Shown one piece after another: positions 36,769 through 44,893 of a DNA stretch of 64,000 nt. How positions within the stretch are numbered: position 1 is the first letter of the stretch; each line of letters opens with the position of its first letter. A model generated the notes under the pieces. It saw only the letters and a program-made list of their open reading frames with translations, had not been told where the DNA came from and did no database searches. Both the position numbers and the translations under genes were made by a program. Origin of the DNA: Opitutaceae bacterium (GTDB lineage: Bacteria > Verrucomicrobiota > Verrucomicrobiia > Opitutales > Opitutaceae); NCBI GenBank assembly GCA_015075305.1, contig JABTUS010000006.1, positions 248,001 to 312,000 of the forward strand, in the 5' to 3' direction.

Positions 36769-39700
36769 TCAGAAGTCGAACGTGGTCGTCAGGATGAAGA
36801 GCCGCGGATCGATGATGCGGAAGGAGGTCGGCTGACCGAGCGGATTGACAGCCACGGGCTGGAGCCGCCCGCTTTCGAAGGCGTTGCGCACATTGAGCTG
36901 GGTGCGGATGCGAATGCGGTCGCTGGCGAGCTTGAATCGGTAGCCAACGCTGAAATCGAAGTAGTAGCGTGCCTTGTCGAAAATGGGCTTTTCGGGATCG
37001 AGTTCGAGGATGACACCATTCTCAGGTGCGCGTCCCAGGTATCCGATCGCGGACTTGTCCTCCCAGCGAACGGCGCCGCCAATGCTCCAGTTCTTGAGGC
37101 GTCCCTCGGTGAAATCATAGTTGGTAAGGGCGTTCCAGCGCCACTCGCGCACCTGGGCTCGGGACTTGCCATTGTTGGCGACCTCGAAGAGGTAGGGGGC
37201 GCGGATTGATCCCAGCCATTGAGTCATGGCGTAGTTGTTGTTGGCCGTCCACCAGAGGTTGCCTTGGTCGTCCTTGGCGGACATCCAGACCGGCAGGCGG
37301 CGCTCGAAATATCCCTCGAGATCACCGCCGATGTTCGAGTCGACCGACTTCTGCTGCGCCGCGTTGAACTTTATGCGCCAGTTGGGGAGGGGATTGTAGA
37401 CGGCCTCGATTTCCCAACCCTTGGATTCGCGGTCGCCGGCGACGCCGACGGCACCGGTGAGGTCGGTCTGGCGGAGAAAAGCGGGGTCGAGTTTGACCAG
37501 CTCGGTGGCGGCCTTGTCGTAGATCTGATCTTCGGAGGCTGTGATGCCCTGCTGCTGGTAGCGGGCGCGGATGACGCCGATGGCCCAGCCGAGAAACGAC
37601 TGCGGTGTCTGCTGGCGTCCACCCTCAAGAACGTGCGTGCGAGAACCCACCGTGCCGAGCTGACTCAGCCGTGCCTTGATCTCCCTGACCTGGTAGCGGT
37701 TGACGCGGAGCGCGAGTTTTCCGTCGAGCAGGGAGACACCGATGCCAAAGTCCTGGCCCTTGCTGGTGGGATTCGGCATGATGATGCCATTGATGTCATA
37801 GCGGATTGCCTCCGGGGAGAAGCTGTCGGCCCAGTTGTAATAGAAGCGGAGCCAGGGAGTCGCCTTGATGACGCCGCCGAGGGTGTAGGTGTTCCCCTTC
37901 TGAATGGAGTCGGCGGTGGGAAAGTTTCGGAGGGCTGGGGAATCAGAGGAGTAGAGACCCGTGGCCGGATCGATCGTCCATGCGTCCGACGTGTTGCTGC
38001 CCTGCTCGTCGCGACGATAACCTGCTGTCGCCACAAGCCGGTCGTCGATGAAGTTGCCCTGGTAGGTGACGTTGGCGGAGTCAATGTAGCGCGTGCGCGT
38101 CCGTGTATTGCTGACCGGAACCTCGCCGAGGCGCGCCTGCTCGACAACCCATTGGTTGGTCTGCGCGTTGAACCAGGTGAACGGATACGTGCCTGCGAGA
38201 TTCGCGATTGATGTCGGGGCATAGTCTATGTTCTGCCCCTGCTTGTCGCCGAGGTAGTATTGAAAGTAAGTGGTGGTGGACGCGGAACGATTCGACGGCG
38301 TGATCCAGGCGTGGTCTGACGCGATGAAGTCATTGTAGCGGTAGTTGACGCTCTCCTGGCTGCGACGCTCGGCGTGGAGGTTGAGGCGCTGACGGCCGAG
38401 CCAGTCGAAGCGGCTGTCGCTCTGTTCAGGCGTGAGCTGGTAGACAAGGTCGCCGCTGATGGTTTCCTCGTACTCGGGCGTGCGCAGGACGAGAGGACTG
38501 TTGGCGCCGACGTAGGGACGCCGGAAATTCGGGTTGGGGGAGCCGTCGAGCAGGCGCTCATTGACGTCGACGAAGATGATGGTGTCGTTCTCGCCGATCA
38601 TGTCGCGCTCGTAGCGCTCGAAGTCCTGGCGGAAGTAGCCGGCTCGGGCGGCGAGCAGGTGTCTGGGAGTCTCGATGAGGAACTGCTCCAGCTCAGCCAT
38701 GTAAGTCGTGGCCTTGTCCTGGACGTAGTTGGGGGCGACATAGTTGATGCTCGACCAGTCGTAGAGGGACTTGTCGGAGACGCCTGGTTCGAAGAAGAGC
38801 GGGAAGTTTGTCTTGTCGCGCCGGAGATCCGTGCCGCTTTGGAGCATGCGCAGATCGGTGGTCCAGCGACGCGGGGTCGGCGCGCCGGCCAGGTTTCCGG
38901 TGCGGTTGACGCCCCAGTAGGTGATGGAGCCGTCGGGTTCCACGAACAAAGGAGTGCGCTGGTAGAAACCGTTGCCCTGCGCCCAGAGCCCCAGGGGCAG
39001 CTTGCTGTCATTGGAGGCGGTGAACGGGCCGGAGGTCGTGCCGTTGGAGAGGGTGACCATGCGTGTCACCGGGTTCCATGTCGGCTCGCCCGCGGCGCGC
39101 CAGTCGGTGACCGTCTGGCGCGGGGTGAGCGCATTGGGGCGCTGCGCGGTGTTGCGGTAGGATTCCACCGATGCCTTGAGCGTCGTGCGGCGGAATGGCT
39201 GGTAGAAGAGAGAGAACTGGCCGCGGCGGATTTCCTCGCGGGACGGCTCGAGCTCGAAGCCCTTGTCCTCCCAGACGCCCGCGACACGGATGGCGAGTTT
39301 CTTGCTGAACAGCGGCCGATTGAAGTCGAACGATCCGCGGTATCCGCCCCGGTCGTCAACCCGCGCGGTCACGGTGGTGATTTCGCGGGAGAGCCGGGCG
39401 TAGGCGGGCACGAGGTTGACGGCGCCCGCGCCGGAGCCGAGACCGAAGATGTTGGAGTTGGGACCGCGGGAAATCTCGATGGCCTCGATGTTGTAGAGAT
39501 CGAGGGGGATGTTGGGGTTGCTGGCGAAGTTCCCGATGGCGACGTTGGCGGAGCCGAGGCCGCGGATGCGGTTGGCGGTCTGCGGGTTGGCCTGGACGTC
39601 GTCATTGACGCCGCCGTCGCGGTTGGGCGTCATGGCGGTGAACTGACCGGTGCCCTCCGTGCCGACTTCGTAGAGGAAGACGTCGTTGATGTCGTTGGCC

Positions 39701-39972
39701 GCGGTGTCCTCGAGCTGGAGCTTGGTCACGACGGAGATCGACGAGGCGATGTCCTCGAGGCTGGTGTTGAGGCGGGTGCCCGAGAGGGCGTTGGTCGCCA
39801 GGTAACCTCGTCCGTCGGAGGTGACGGTGAAGGGGGAAAGCCGCACGGCCTCGTCGTTTTCGGGCCTGGCGGTTGCGGTCTGCTGTGCGGAGAGCGAGCC
39901 CGTGAAGAGCATCGCCGCGGGCAGGCAGGAGGTGAGAATGCGGAGGGATGGGAAGAACAACGGCTTGGTCAT
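36769..39972 (-). CDS. TonB-dependent receptor, Opitutaceae type
   Basis: The 1067 residues have a signal peptide (about 1-30, ending near SLSAQQ), then VRLSPFTVTSDGRGYLATN, the pre-plug signature common in Opitutaceae receptors. The plug domain (about 55-190) contains SGTRLNTSLEDIASSISVVT and RGPNSNIFGLGSGAGAVNL, followed by a 22-strand barrel ending in Phe (TTTFDF), as usual for outer-membrane proteins. It would import oligosaccharides across the outer membrane with TonB energy. No SusD-like partner is encoded nearby. First gene of the seven-gene degradation operon and divergent from a sodium symporter; a LacI-type palindrome lies 90 bp upstream. Confidence 0.93.
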   Translation of the reverse strand: MTKPLFFPSLRILTSCLPAAMLFTGSLSAQQTATARPENDEAVRLSPFTVTSDGRGYLATNALSGTRLNTSLEDIASSISVVTKLQLEDTAANDINDVFLYEVGTEGTGQFTAMTPNRDGGVNDDVQANPQTANRIRGLGSANVAIGNFASNPNIPLDLYNIEAIEISRGPNSNIFGLGSGAGAVNLVPAYARLSREITTVTARVDDRGGYRGSFDFNRPLFSKKLAIRVAGVWEDKGFELEPSREEIRRGQFSLFYQPFRRTTLKASVESYRNTAQRPNALTPRQTVTDWRAAGEPTWNPVTRMVTLSNGTTSGPFTASNDSKLPLGLWAQGNGFYQRTPLFVEPDGSITYWGVNRTGNLAGAPTPRRWTTDLRMLQSGTDLRRDKTNFPLFFEPGVSDKSLYDWSSINYVAPNYVQDKATTYMAELEQFLIETPRHLLAARAGYFRQDFERYERDMIGENDTIIFVDVNERLLDGSPNPNFRRPYVGANSPLVLRTPEYEETISGDLVYQLTPEQSDSRFDWLGRQRLNLHAERRSQESVNYRYNDFIASDHAWITPSNRSASTTTYFQYYLGDKQGQNIDYAPTSIANLAGTYPFTWFNAQTNQWVVEQARLGEVPVSNTRTRTRYIDSANVTYQGNFIDDRLVATAGYRRDEQGSNTSDAWTIDPATGLYSSDSPALRNFPTADSIQKGNTYTLGGVIKATPWLRFYYNWADSFSPEAIRYDINGIIMPNPTSKGQDFGIGVSLLDGKLALRVNRYQVREIKARLSQLGTVGSRTHVLEGGRQQTPQSFLGWAIGVIRARYQQQGITASEDQIYDKAATELVKLDPAFLRQTDLTGAVGVAGDRESKGWEIEAVYNPLPNWRIKFNAAQQKSVDSNIGGDLEGYFERRLPVWMSAKDDQGNLWWTANNNYAMTQWLGSIRAPYLFEVANNGKSRAQVREWRWNALTNYDFTEGRLKNWSIGGAVRWEDKSAIGYLGRAPENGVILELDPEKPIFDKARYYFDFSVGYRFKLASDRIRIRTQLNVRNAFESGRLQPVAVNPLGQPTSFRIIDPRLFILTTTFDF

Positions 39973-40061
39973 GGCATGTAGGTTTGAGGACTGACTTCCG
40001 ACCGAGGGGTTCGGTTTTTCGCAACGATGGAATCGAGCGCCCGCATGTCAGTCCAACGATG

Positions 40062-40076
40062 TTGCAAGCGTTGCAA
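40062..40076. promoter_or_regulatory. LacI-type palindromic operator candidate between TonB receptor and symporter
   Basis: TTGCAAGCGTTGCAA is a perfect 6-3-6 palindrome in the 207-bp divergent intergenic region, 90 bp from the receptor start and 104 bp from the symporter start. It differs by one base from the core of the palindrome before the LacI gene at 23.9 kb. It could repress both transcripts at once. Confidence 0.65.
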
Positions 40077-40179
40077 TTTGTCGATCGGCGGAGGCGGATG
40101 TCGGGAAATGGTTCCCTGATGGGGCCACCTGTGCCTTGTTGCCGGTGCACGACTGCTCGAAAATCCTGATGCCTCCCCC

Positions 40180-41772
40180 ATGTTTCGATTCATGACGAAG
40201 CGTTTGGTTCGCCTGTCCTGCCTGCTTGGCGCATCATTTTCGGGCGTTGCCGCCTTCGCCAGCGGGCCAGACGGTGCCTATGCCGGTCGCAAAGGCGGAT
40301 TTGCCTGGTTGGACTATGCGACGCTGGTGGCCTACCTCCTCGGCATGGTCGCCATTGGCTGGTATTGCGCGAGGCGCAACAAGAACACCGACGACTACTT
40401 CAAGGCGGCCGGACGGATACCCTGGTGGGCGGCTGGACTCAGCATCTATGCGACGATGCTCAGTTCACTCACCTTCATGGCCATACCCGCAAAGGCCTAT
40501 GCGACCGACTGGACCTTTTTCTGGGCCAACGTTCCCATCCTTCTGCTTGCGCCGCTCATCATCCACTTGTATCTGCCGTTCTTCCGACGGTTGAACATAA
40601 CCTCGGCCTACGAATATCTGGAGCTTCGATTCAATCTCCCTGCGCGCCTCTACGGCAGCGCGGCATTCGTCCTCTTTCAGATCGGACGCCAGGCCATCGT
40701 CCTCCTGCTGCCCTCTCTCGCGCTGGCCAGGGTGAGCGACCTCGATGTCACGACATCCATACTCATCATGGGCATCCTGTGTGTCGTTTACACAGTCATG
40801 GGAGGCATGGAGGCGGTGGTTTGGACTGATGTCGCCCAGACTATCGTGCTGCTGGGGGCGGCCCTGCTCAGCCTTGGACTGATCCTGTGGGGGCCGACGG
40901 GGACGGGCTTGGGCCAGTTCGTGGAAGTCGCCACGGATGCGGGGAAGTTCCACATGTTCAACTGGACGACTGATCCGAGCACATCAGCCAACGCCTTCTG
41001 GGTGATTCTCCTCGGCAATATCTTTATCAATCTCGTGCCGTATACGAGCGATCAGGCGGTTGTGCAGCGCTACATGACCACAAGGGATCAGTCCCAGTCG
41101 GCGCGGGCGATCTGGTTGAACGCTTGGATAACCATTCCCTCCACCGTGCTGTTCTTCAGCATCGGAACCGCGCTTTATGTCTTTTACCACCAGCACCCGG
41201 ACATGCTGGACCAGAAACAAGCCACCGACGTCATATTCCCGGCGTTCATCGTGCAAAATCTTCCTATCGGCGTTGCGGGCCTCGTCATCGCAGGCATCTT
41301 TGCGGCCGCGCAGTCCACCGTTTCAGGAAGCCTGAACAGCGTTACAACCGCGATTATGACCGACTTCTGCCGGAGGTTTGGCTTTCTCCGTGATGAAACG
41401 CGCAGCCTTCGCGCGGCACGCCTTATAACAGCGACCCTCGGCGTGTTCGCCACATTGGCGGCGCTGGCGCTGGCTCAATTTGGATTCAAGTCACTCTGGG
41501 ATGCCTACAACAGCCTTGTTGGTTTGATCGGCAGCGGTCTCGCTGGATTGTTCATGCTGGGCATCTTTACCCGGCGCGCCAACGGAGTTGGGGCGATGAT
41601 CGGCGCGCTCGCCAGCGCCTTGGTCCTCTTTGTCGTGCAGAAGTTCACAGACCTTCATTTCTTTCTCTATGCCGGCATCGGCATCGTCACCTGCGCAGTG
41701 GTGGGATGGATCGCAAGCCTCGCGTTTCACTCTTCATCCCCATCTCCCAAGGGTCTGACCATTCATGGTTAG
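40180..41772 (+). CDS. Sodium:solute symporter (SSS family), possibly for sialic acid or a related sugar acid
   Basis: The 530 residues have an extra hydrophobic leader (LSCLLGASFSGVAAFASG) before a 13-helix SSS core. Family signatures include RNKNTDDYFKAAGRIPWWAAGLS, GGMEAVVWTDVAQ and TSDQAVVQRYMTTRD, the last a well-conserved SSS block. It imports a sugar, sugar acid or similar metabolite by sodium symport through the inner membrane. An N-acetylneuraminate-lyase-like gene follows at 154 bp, as in sialic acid uptake loci with SiaT-type symporters, so a nine-carbon or six-carbon keto-acid substrate is a fair guess, not proven. ATG 40192 is an alternative start. Confidence 0.88.
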   Translation: MFRFMTKRLVRLSCLLGASFSGVAAFASGPDGAYAGRKGGFAWLDYATLVAYLLGMVAIGWYCARRNKNTDDYFKAAGRIPWWAAGLSIYATMLSSLTFMAIPAKAYATDWTFFWANVPILLLAPLIIHLYLPFFRRLNITSAYEYLELRFNLPARLYGSAAFVLFQIGRQAIVLLLPSLALARVSDLDVTTSILIMGILCVVYTVMGGMEAVVWTDVAQTIVLLGAALLSLGLILWGPTGTGLGQFVEVATDAGKFHMFNWTTDPSTSANAFWVILLGNIFINLVPYTSDQAVVQRYMTTRDQSQSARAIWLNAWITIPSTVLFFSIGTALYVFYHQHPDMLDQKQATDVIFPAFIVQNLPIGVAGLVIAGIFAAAQSTVSGSLNSVTTAIMTDFCRRFGFLRDETRSLRAARLITATLGVFATLAALALAQFGFKSLWDAYNSLVGLIGSGLAGLFMLGIFTRRANGVGAMIGALASALVLFVVQKFTDLHFFLYAGIGIVTCAVVGWIASLAFHSSSPSPKGLTIHG

Positions 41773-41820
41773 ACGGTATTTCGATCCTGATGGCAGTCGC
41801 GGCCTCGGGAGAACAAGGAC

Positions 41821-42841
41821 CCGGTCCGCCCGCGAATGGTTCCGCAATTGCACCAGTGTGCGCCGCTTGCGGGGGCGGCTCGTGCGCCCACGCTGGGGCG
41901 CTGCACTGTCGTCATCGCGTTTCAAATGAACACCCTGCCTCCCGGTCTAATCGCCGCGCCCTTCACCGCGTTCCATCCGGACACCTCGCTGAATCTGGAG
42001 GCGGTTCCCCGCCTTGCGGCACTGCTGGCGCGCAACAGGGTTGTGGGCGCGTTTGTTTGCGGCACTACGGGTGAGGGACTTTCCATGACGGTTTCGGAGC
42101 GCCGCCGGGTCGCCGAGGCATGGAAGGCCGCGCTGCCCGCTGAGTTGAAGCTCATCGTTCACGTCGGCTGCCTGAACCTCGGCGAAACCTGCGAACTGGC
42201 CCGGCATGCCCAGATGATTGGAGCCGACGCCATTGGCACGATGGCCCCCAGTTTTTTCAAGCCGGCCGCGGTCGAGGACCTGGTCCAATGGACGGCGCAT
42301 GTTGCGGCTGCCGCGCCGCGGCTGCCGTTCTACTACTATCACATTCCGTCCATGACCGGGGTGCGGATTGCGGCCGCCGATTATCTTGCCCAGGCAAGGC
42401 TGCGCATTCCCAATCTGGCCGGCATCAAGTTCACGGATGAGGATCTTGCGGACTATTCGGCGGCACGGGCCATGGCGGGTGAAAAACACCAGATTCTCTT
42501 CGGACGCGACGAGCTTCTTCTGTCGGGCCTCGATTGCGGCGCCACCGGGGCGGTCGGCAGCACGTACAACTATTCGGCGCCGCTCTACCTGCGCATCATG
42601 CAGGCGCTGAAGAACGGCGATCGTGCGGAAGCCGAGCGAGGACAGGCCGATGCAAGGGAGTTCATCGACGTCATGATCCGGCACGGCGGACTTCCGGCTG
42701 GCAAGGCGATCATGAAGATGGTGGGGGTCGATTGCGGCCCTGTCCGCCTCCCGCTCCGCTCATTGACCGCTTCCGCGGAACAGGCGCTGCGTGCCGACCT
42801 TGAGTCGAAGGGATTCTTTGCCCGCGCCAGCGCCGCCTGAC
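41821..42841 (+). repeat. Direct repeat copy 1 (about 1.02 kb, holding the first lyase gene)
   Basis: Copy 1 matches 47611-48631 at a constant offset of 5790 bp. It includes about 105 bp of upstream non-coding sequence and the whole lyase gene, and ends right after its stop codon. The first 870 bp differ from copy 2 at only two bases (41861, 42513), but the last 150 bp differ at twelve. Confidence 0.97.
41926..42840 (+). CDS. N-acetylneuraminate-lyase-like aldolase (DHDPS/NAL superfamily), copy 1
   Basis: Class I aldolase of the DapA/NanA superfamily, 304 residues, start MNTLPPGLIAAPFTAF. Visible are GTTGE at residues 46-50 (carboxylate binding), FYYYHIP with catalytic Tyr138, and Schiff-base Lys168 in AGIKFTDEDL, then GATGAVGSTYNY. 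The YYYHIP and GATGAVGSTYNY blocks are characteristic of the eukaryotic-type N-acetylneuraminate lyases rather than of DapA. The likely reaction is splitting of N-acetylneuraminate to pyruvate and N-acetylmannosamine, although another 2-keto-3-deoxy sugar acid is possible in this uronan-type locus. Probably co-transcribed with the symporter upstream. Almost identical to the copy at 47.7 kb. Confidence 0.85.
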   Translation: MNTLPPGLIAAPFTAFHPDTSLNLEAVPRLAALLARNRVVGAFVCGTTGEGLSMTVSERRRVAEAWKAALPAELKLIVHVGCLNLGETCELARHAQMIGADAIGTMAPSFFKPAAVEDLVQWTAHVAAAAPRLPFYYYHIPSMTGVRIAAADYLAQARLRIPNLAGIKFTDEDLADYSAARAMAGEKHQILFGRDELLLSGLDCGATGAVGSTYNYSAPLYLRIMQALKNGDRAEAERGQADAREFIDVMIRHGGLPAGKAIMKMVGVDCGPVRLPLRSLTASAEQALRADLESKGFFARASAA

Positions 42842-43224
42842 TTGTTGGAGTTGATCTGATCGCGAAGAGTGCTGATTTCCCGGATGAAGGGAATTCTGGA
42901 GTGAATGCGGTGCGAGGGACGAAAGCGGTTGTTGGCGAAATCGGAAGATAGGCGGTCGTTTTCGAGACAGAGTGCGTCCTTTTGGCGAATGACGGTGTGA
43001 TGTGAGTATGCTTACACCTTCCACCGTTGTGGGTTGAGGGAAAACGATGGACTGAGATCGAGCTGCTTCAGCGAGTTTTTGCCGATCGGTGAGCAGCCGC
43101 GCAACAACCCTCCGGTTGTGCGCCAGCGGGCCCCAGGCCATGGTGAGATGGCAATGGTCGAAGCGACATAAGAAACAGGTGGTTGCGAGGCTGTTGATCG
43201 ACGAGAGTGGCAAACTCCTTTTCG

Positions 43225-43720
43225 ATGCAGTTGTATCCGGAGAATGAGAGTGACCCAAAGACTTGTGAGCCGACGGAGGAAAAGCTGGAGAGGCGGACTG
43301 CAGCGAAGGATATCATGATGGTTGGCGATCGCGACATTATCAAAAGAATCGGAAATCAAGAACCGGGCTGCGGTATCGCAACTGGCGTTGCTGGATGGTT
43401 GCCACGTCTTGGAGACAGACGTGCCTGCCGCGGCCTCGGACATCCACACGGTGCATGTACGCTATATGAGCCTGACCGACGTCGGGGAGAACTTTCGAAC
43501 GATGAAGACGGGGCTGGTGGAGCTACGATCGATTTTCCTGCGCAAGGCCGAGCGCTCCGAAAACTGCGCGGTGGTGACGATGCAGGCCTTGGAATTGGTG
43601 CATGGACCCAACCGGCAGGTTGCTCTTCTGGGACTCACGGTGTTGCCGCCGCTTCCCGCATCGAGATTGTTTCCAAAAAAATCGGCAAAATGGCCTCCCA
43701 CCCAATCCTGCCTGGGCCGC
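43225..43720 (+). pseudogene. Decayed transposase remnant (IS1634/IS4-like DDE family)
   Basis: Two fragments in different frames are visible. The first (about 43225-43335) reads MQLYPENESDPKTCEPTEEK and then KDIMMVGDRDIIKR, matching the block around the second Asp (VGDRG) of this transposase group, with Gly replaced by Asp. The second (about 43322-43720) reads LLDGCHVLETDVPAAASD, VRYMSLTDVGENFRTMKTG and RSIFLRKAERS, the region around the catalytic Glu. Material between them is missing and the frame shifts. No terminal inverted repeats were seen. The gap 42841-43224 before it holds no supportable gene, only possible eroded transposase sequence around 43130-43220. Confidence 0.68.
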
Positions 43721-43785
43721 GGTTCTCCCCTAAAGTGAACCCAGCCACCCGTGCGAAATGTCACTTCAATCAAACGGGGGATCCG

Positions 43786-44823
43786 TCAGAAATTCAGCCC
43801 GAGATTCACGGTGATGCGCTGATCCCGGCGAAAGGCTGGATTGGCAATGCTTGAATCGTGGATCTGCTCGCGGCTAACCCCGAGGGTGATGTTGTCCCGG
43901 AGTTTGTTGTTCAGCTTCAGATTGTATTGGTAGAAATAGCGGCCATATTCATTCCCTGCCGGAATACCCTGCGGGTTGGGAAATGCGCCGAATGGAGTGA
44001 GGCGGGACTGTATGCGCCCGGTCATGTCGAATGACATCCGGGTTGTCATCTGCCAGTTGGATTCCACGAAAAATTGTCCGAGCAGCCCGACTCCTTCGGG
44101 CTGCGGAATCGCCATTTGTCGTTCCTGCCCCACCAGACCCAATCCGATTAACGCATTCAATCGCGGCCGCTGGAGCAGCCGGTAGCCGCCGTCAACCGAC
44201 TGTTCGTACTGTGCGTCGATCCGGCGGATCCCGTCCTTCAAATAGCTGGTGACCTCTTGGAAAAAGTATCTGGCTGACATGTCCCGCCGCCAGCGAAAGC
44301 TTGCTTCGTCGCGTTTCTCCACCAGGATGGTTCCGATCCTGGAATCGACCCACTGGATGTTCGCCTCGAGGGAGTTTCTGCCGATTGTTCGCTGTGCATT
44401 GGCGGCCAGACTTATGCGCCGCGTAACGATGTTCACCGATTGGCTGAAATATCCGGCTTCGATCCGAAATTTCCAAGGGGGAGGACTGGCCTTTGGCGCT
44501 GCCGGGGGCGCCGGCGGAGGAGCCGGGGGTGCCGGCGGCGTCGGAGGCGGCACCGCCAACGGTGGGGGGATGGGCTCGCTTGTGCGGACAATGTTTTCTG
44601 CGGGAACCTGGATCTCGCCAAGTGATTCGGTTCGTACAGTCACATGGTTTCCGGAGCTACGCATGGTTCCAACGAGATGACTTCCGTCCTTGAGCCATAC
44701 CTCGGCTGCAGTCGCGCGTGCGTTGAAGTCCGCCGCCAATGTCAGAATGCCCGCCACGCCCGCATTGCGAGCGAACCTCCACGCTTGTGAAATGACACAG
44801 GCAGGTTTCCCGGAGTTTGACAT
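43786..44823 (-). CDS. DUF481-type outer-membrane protein with proline-rich linker
   Basis: The 345 residues have a signal-like N-terminus (to about residue 38, ATAAE), then a short domain VWLKDGSHLVGTMRSSGNHV with IQVPAENIVRT. A 30-residue run dominated by Pro and Ala follows, then a beta-strand-rich C-terminal barrel (FRIEAGYFSQSVNIVTRRIS to RITVNLGLNF) ending in Phe, as outer-membrane proteins do. DUF481 proteins are small outer-membrane barrels of unknown function (YdiY in E. coli). Whether it takes part in glycan use is unclear. It follows the DUF4838 gene on the same strand with a 70-bp gap. Confidence 0.78.
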   Translation of the reverse strand: MSNSGKPACVISQAWRFARNAGVAGILTLAADFNARATAAEVWLKDGSHLVGTMRSSGNHVTVRTESLGEIQVPAENIVRTSEPIPPPLAVPPPTPPAPPAPPPAPPAAPKASPPPWKFRIEAGYFSQSVNIVTRRISLAANAQRTIGRNSLEANIQWVDSRIGTILVEKRDEASFRWRRDMSARYFFQEVTSYLKDGIRRIDAQYEQSVDGGYRLLQRPRLNALIGLGLVGQERQMAIPQPEGVGLLGQFFVESNWQMTTRMSFDMTGRIQSRLTPFGAFPNPQGIPAGNEYGRYFYQYNLKLNNKLRDNITLGVSREQIHDSSIANPAFRRDQRITVNLGLNF

Positions 44824-44893
44824 TATTTTTCGAGGGGATTGCCTCGGAAGCTGTGCAGCTTCTCAGGAGGTTCGCATGGAGGATGAAGGAGGT

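Noticed and set aside
38374-39981. Long open frame (over 500 codons) antisense to the first TonB receptor
   Set aside because: The protein is a low-complexity Val/Gly/Glu/Arg product typical of antisense frames in GC-rich DNA; the minus-strand frame has a signal peptide, plug and barrel.
43207-43854. 215-codon plus-strand frame after aldolase copy 1 as an intact gene
   Set aside because: Only its first part resembles transposase; the remainder runs out of frame through the transposase remnant and then antisense to the DUF481 gene end.
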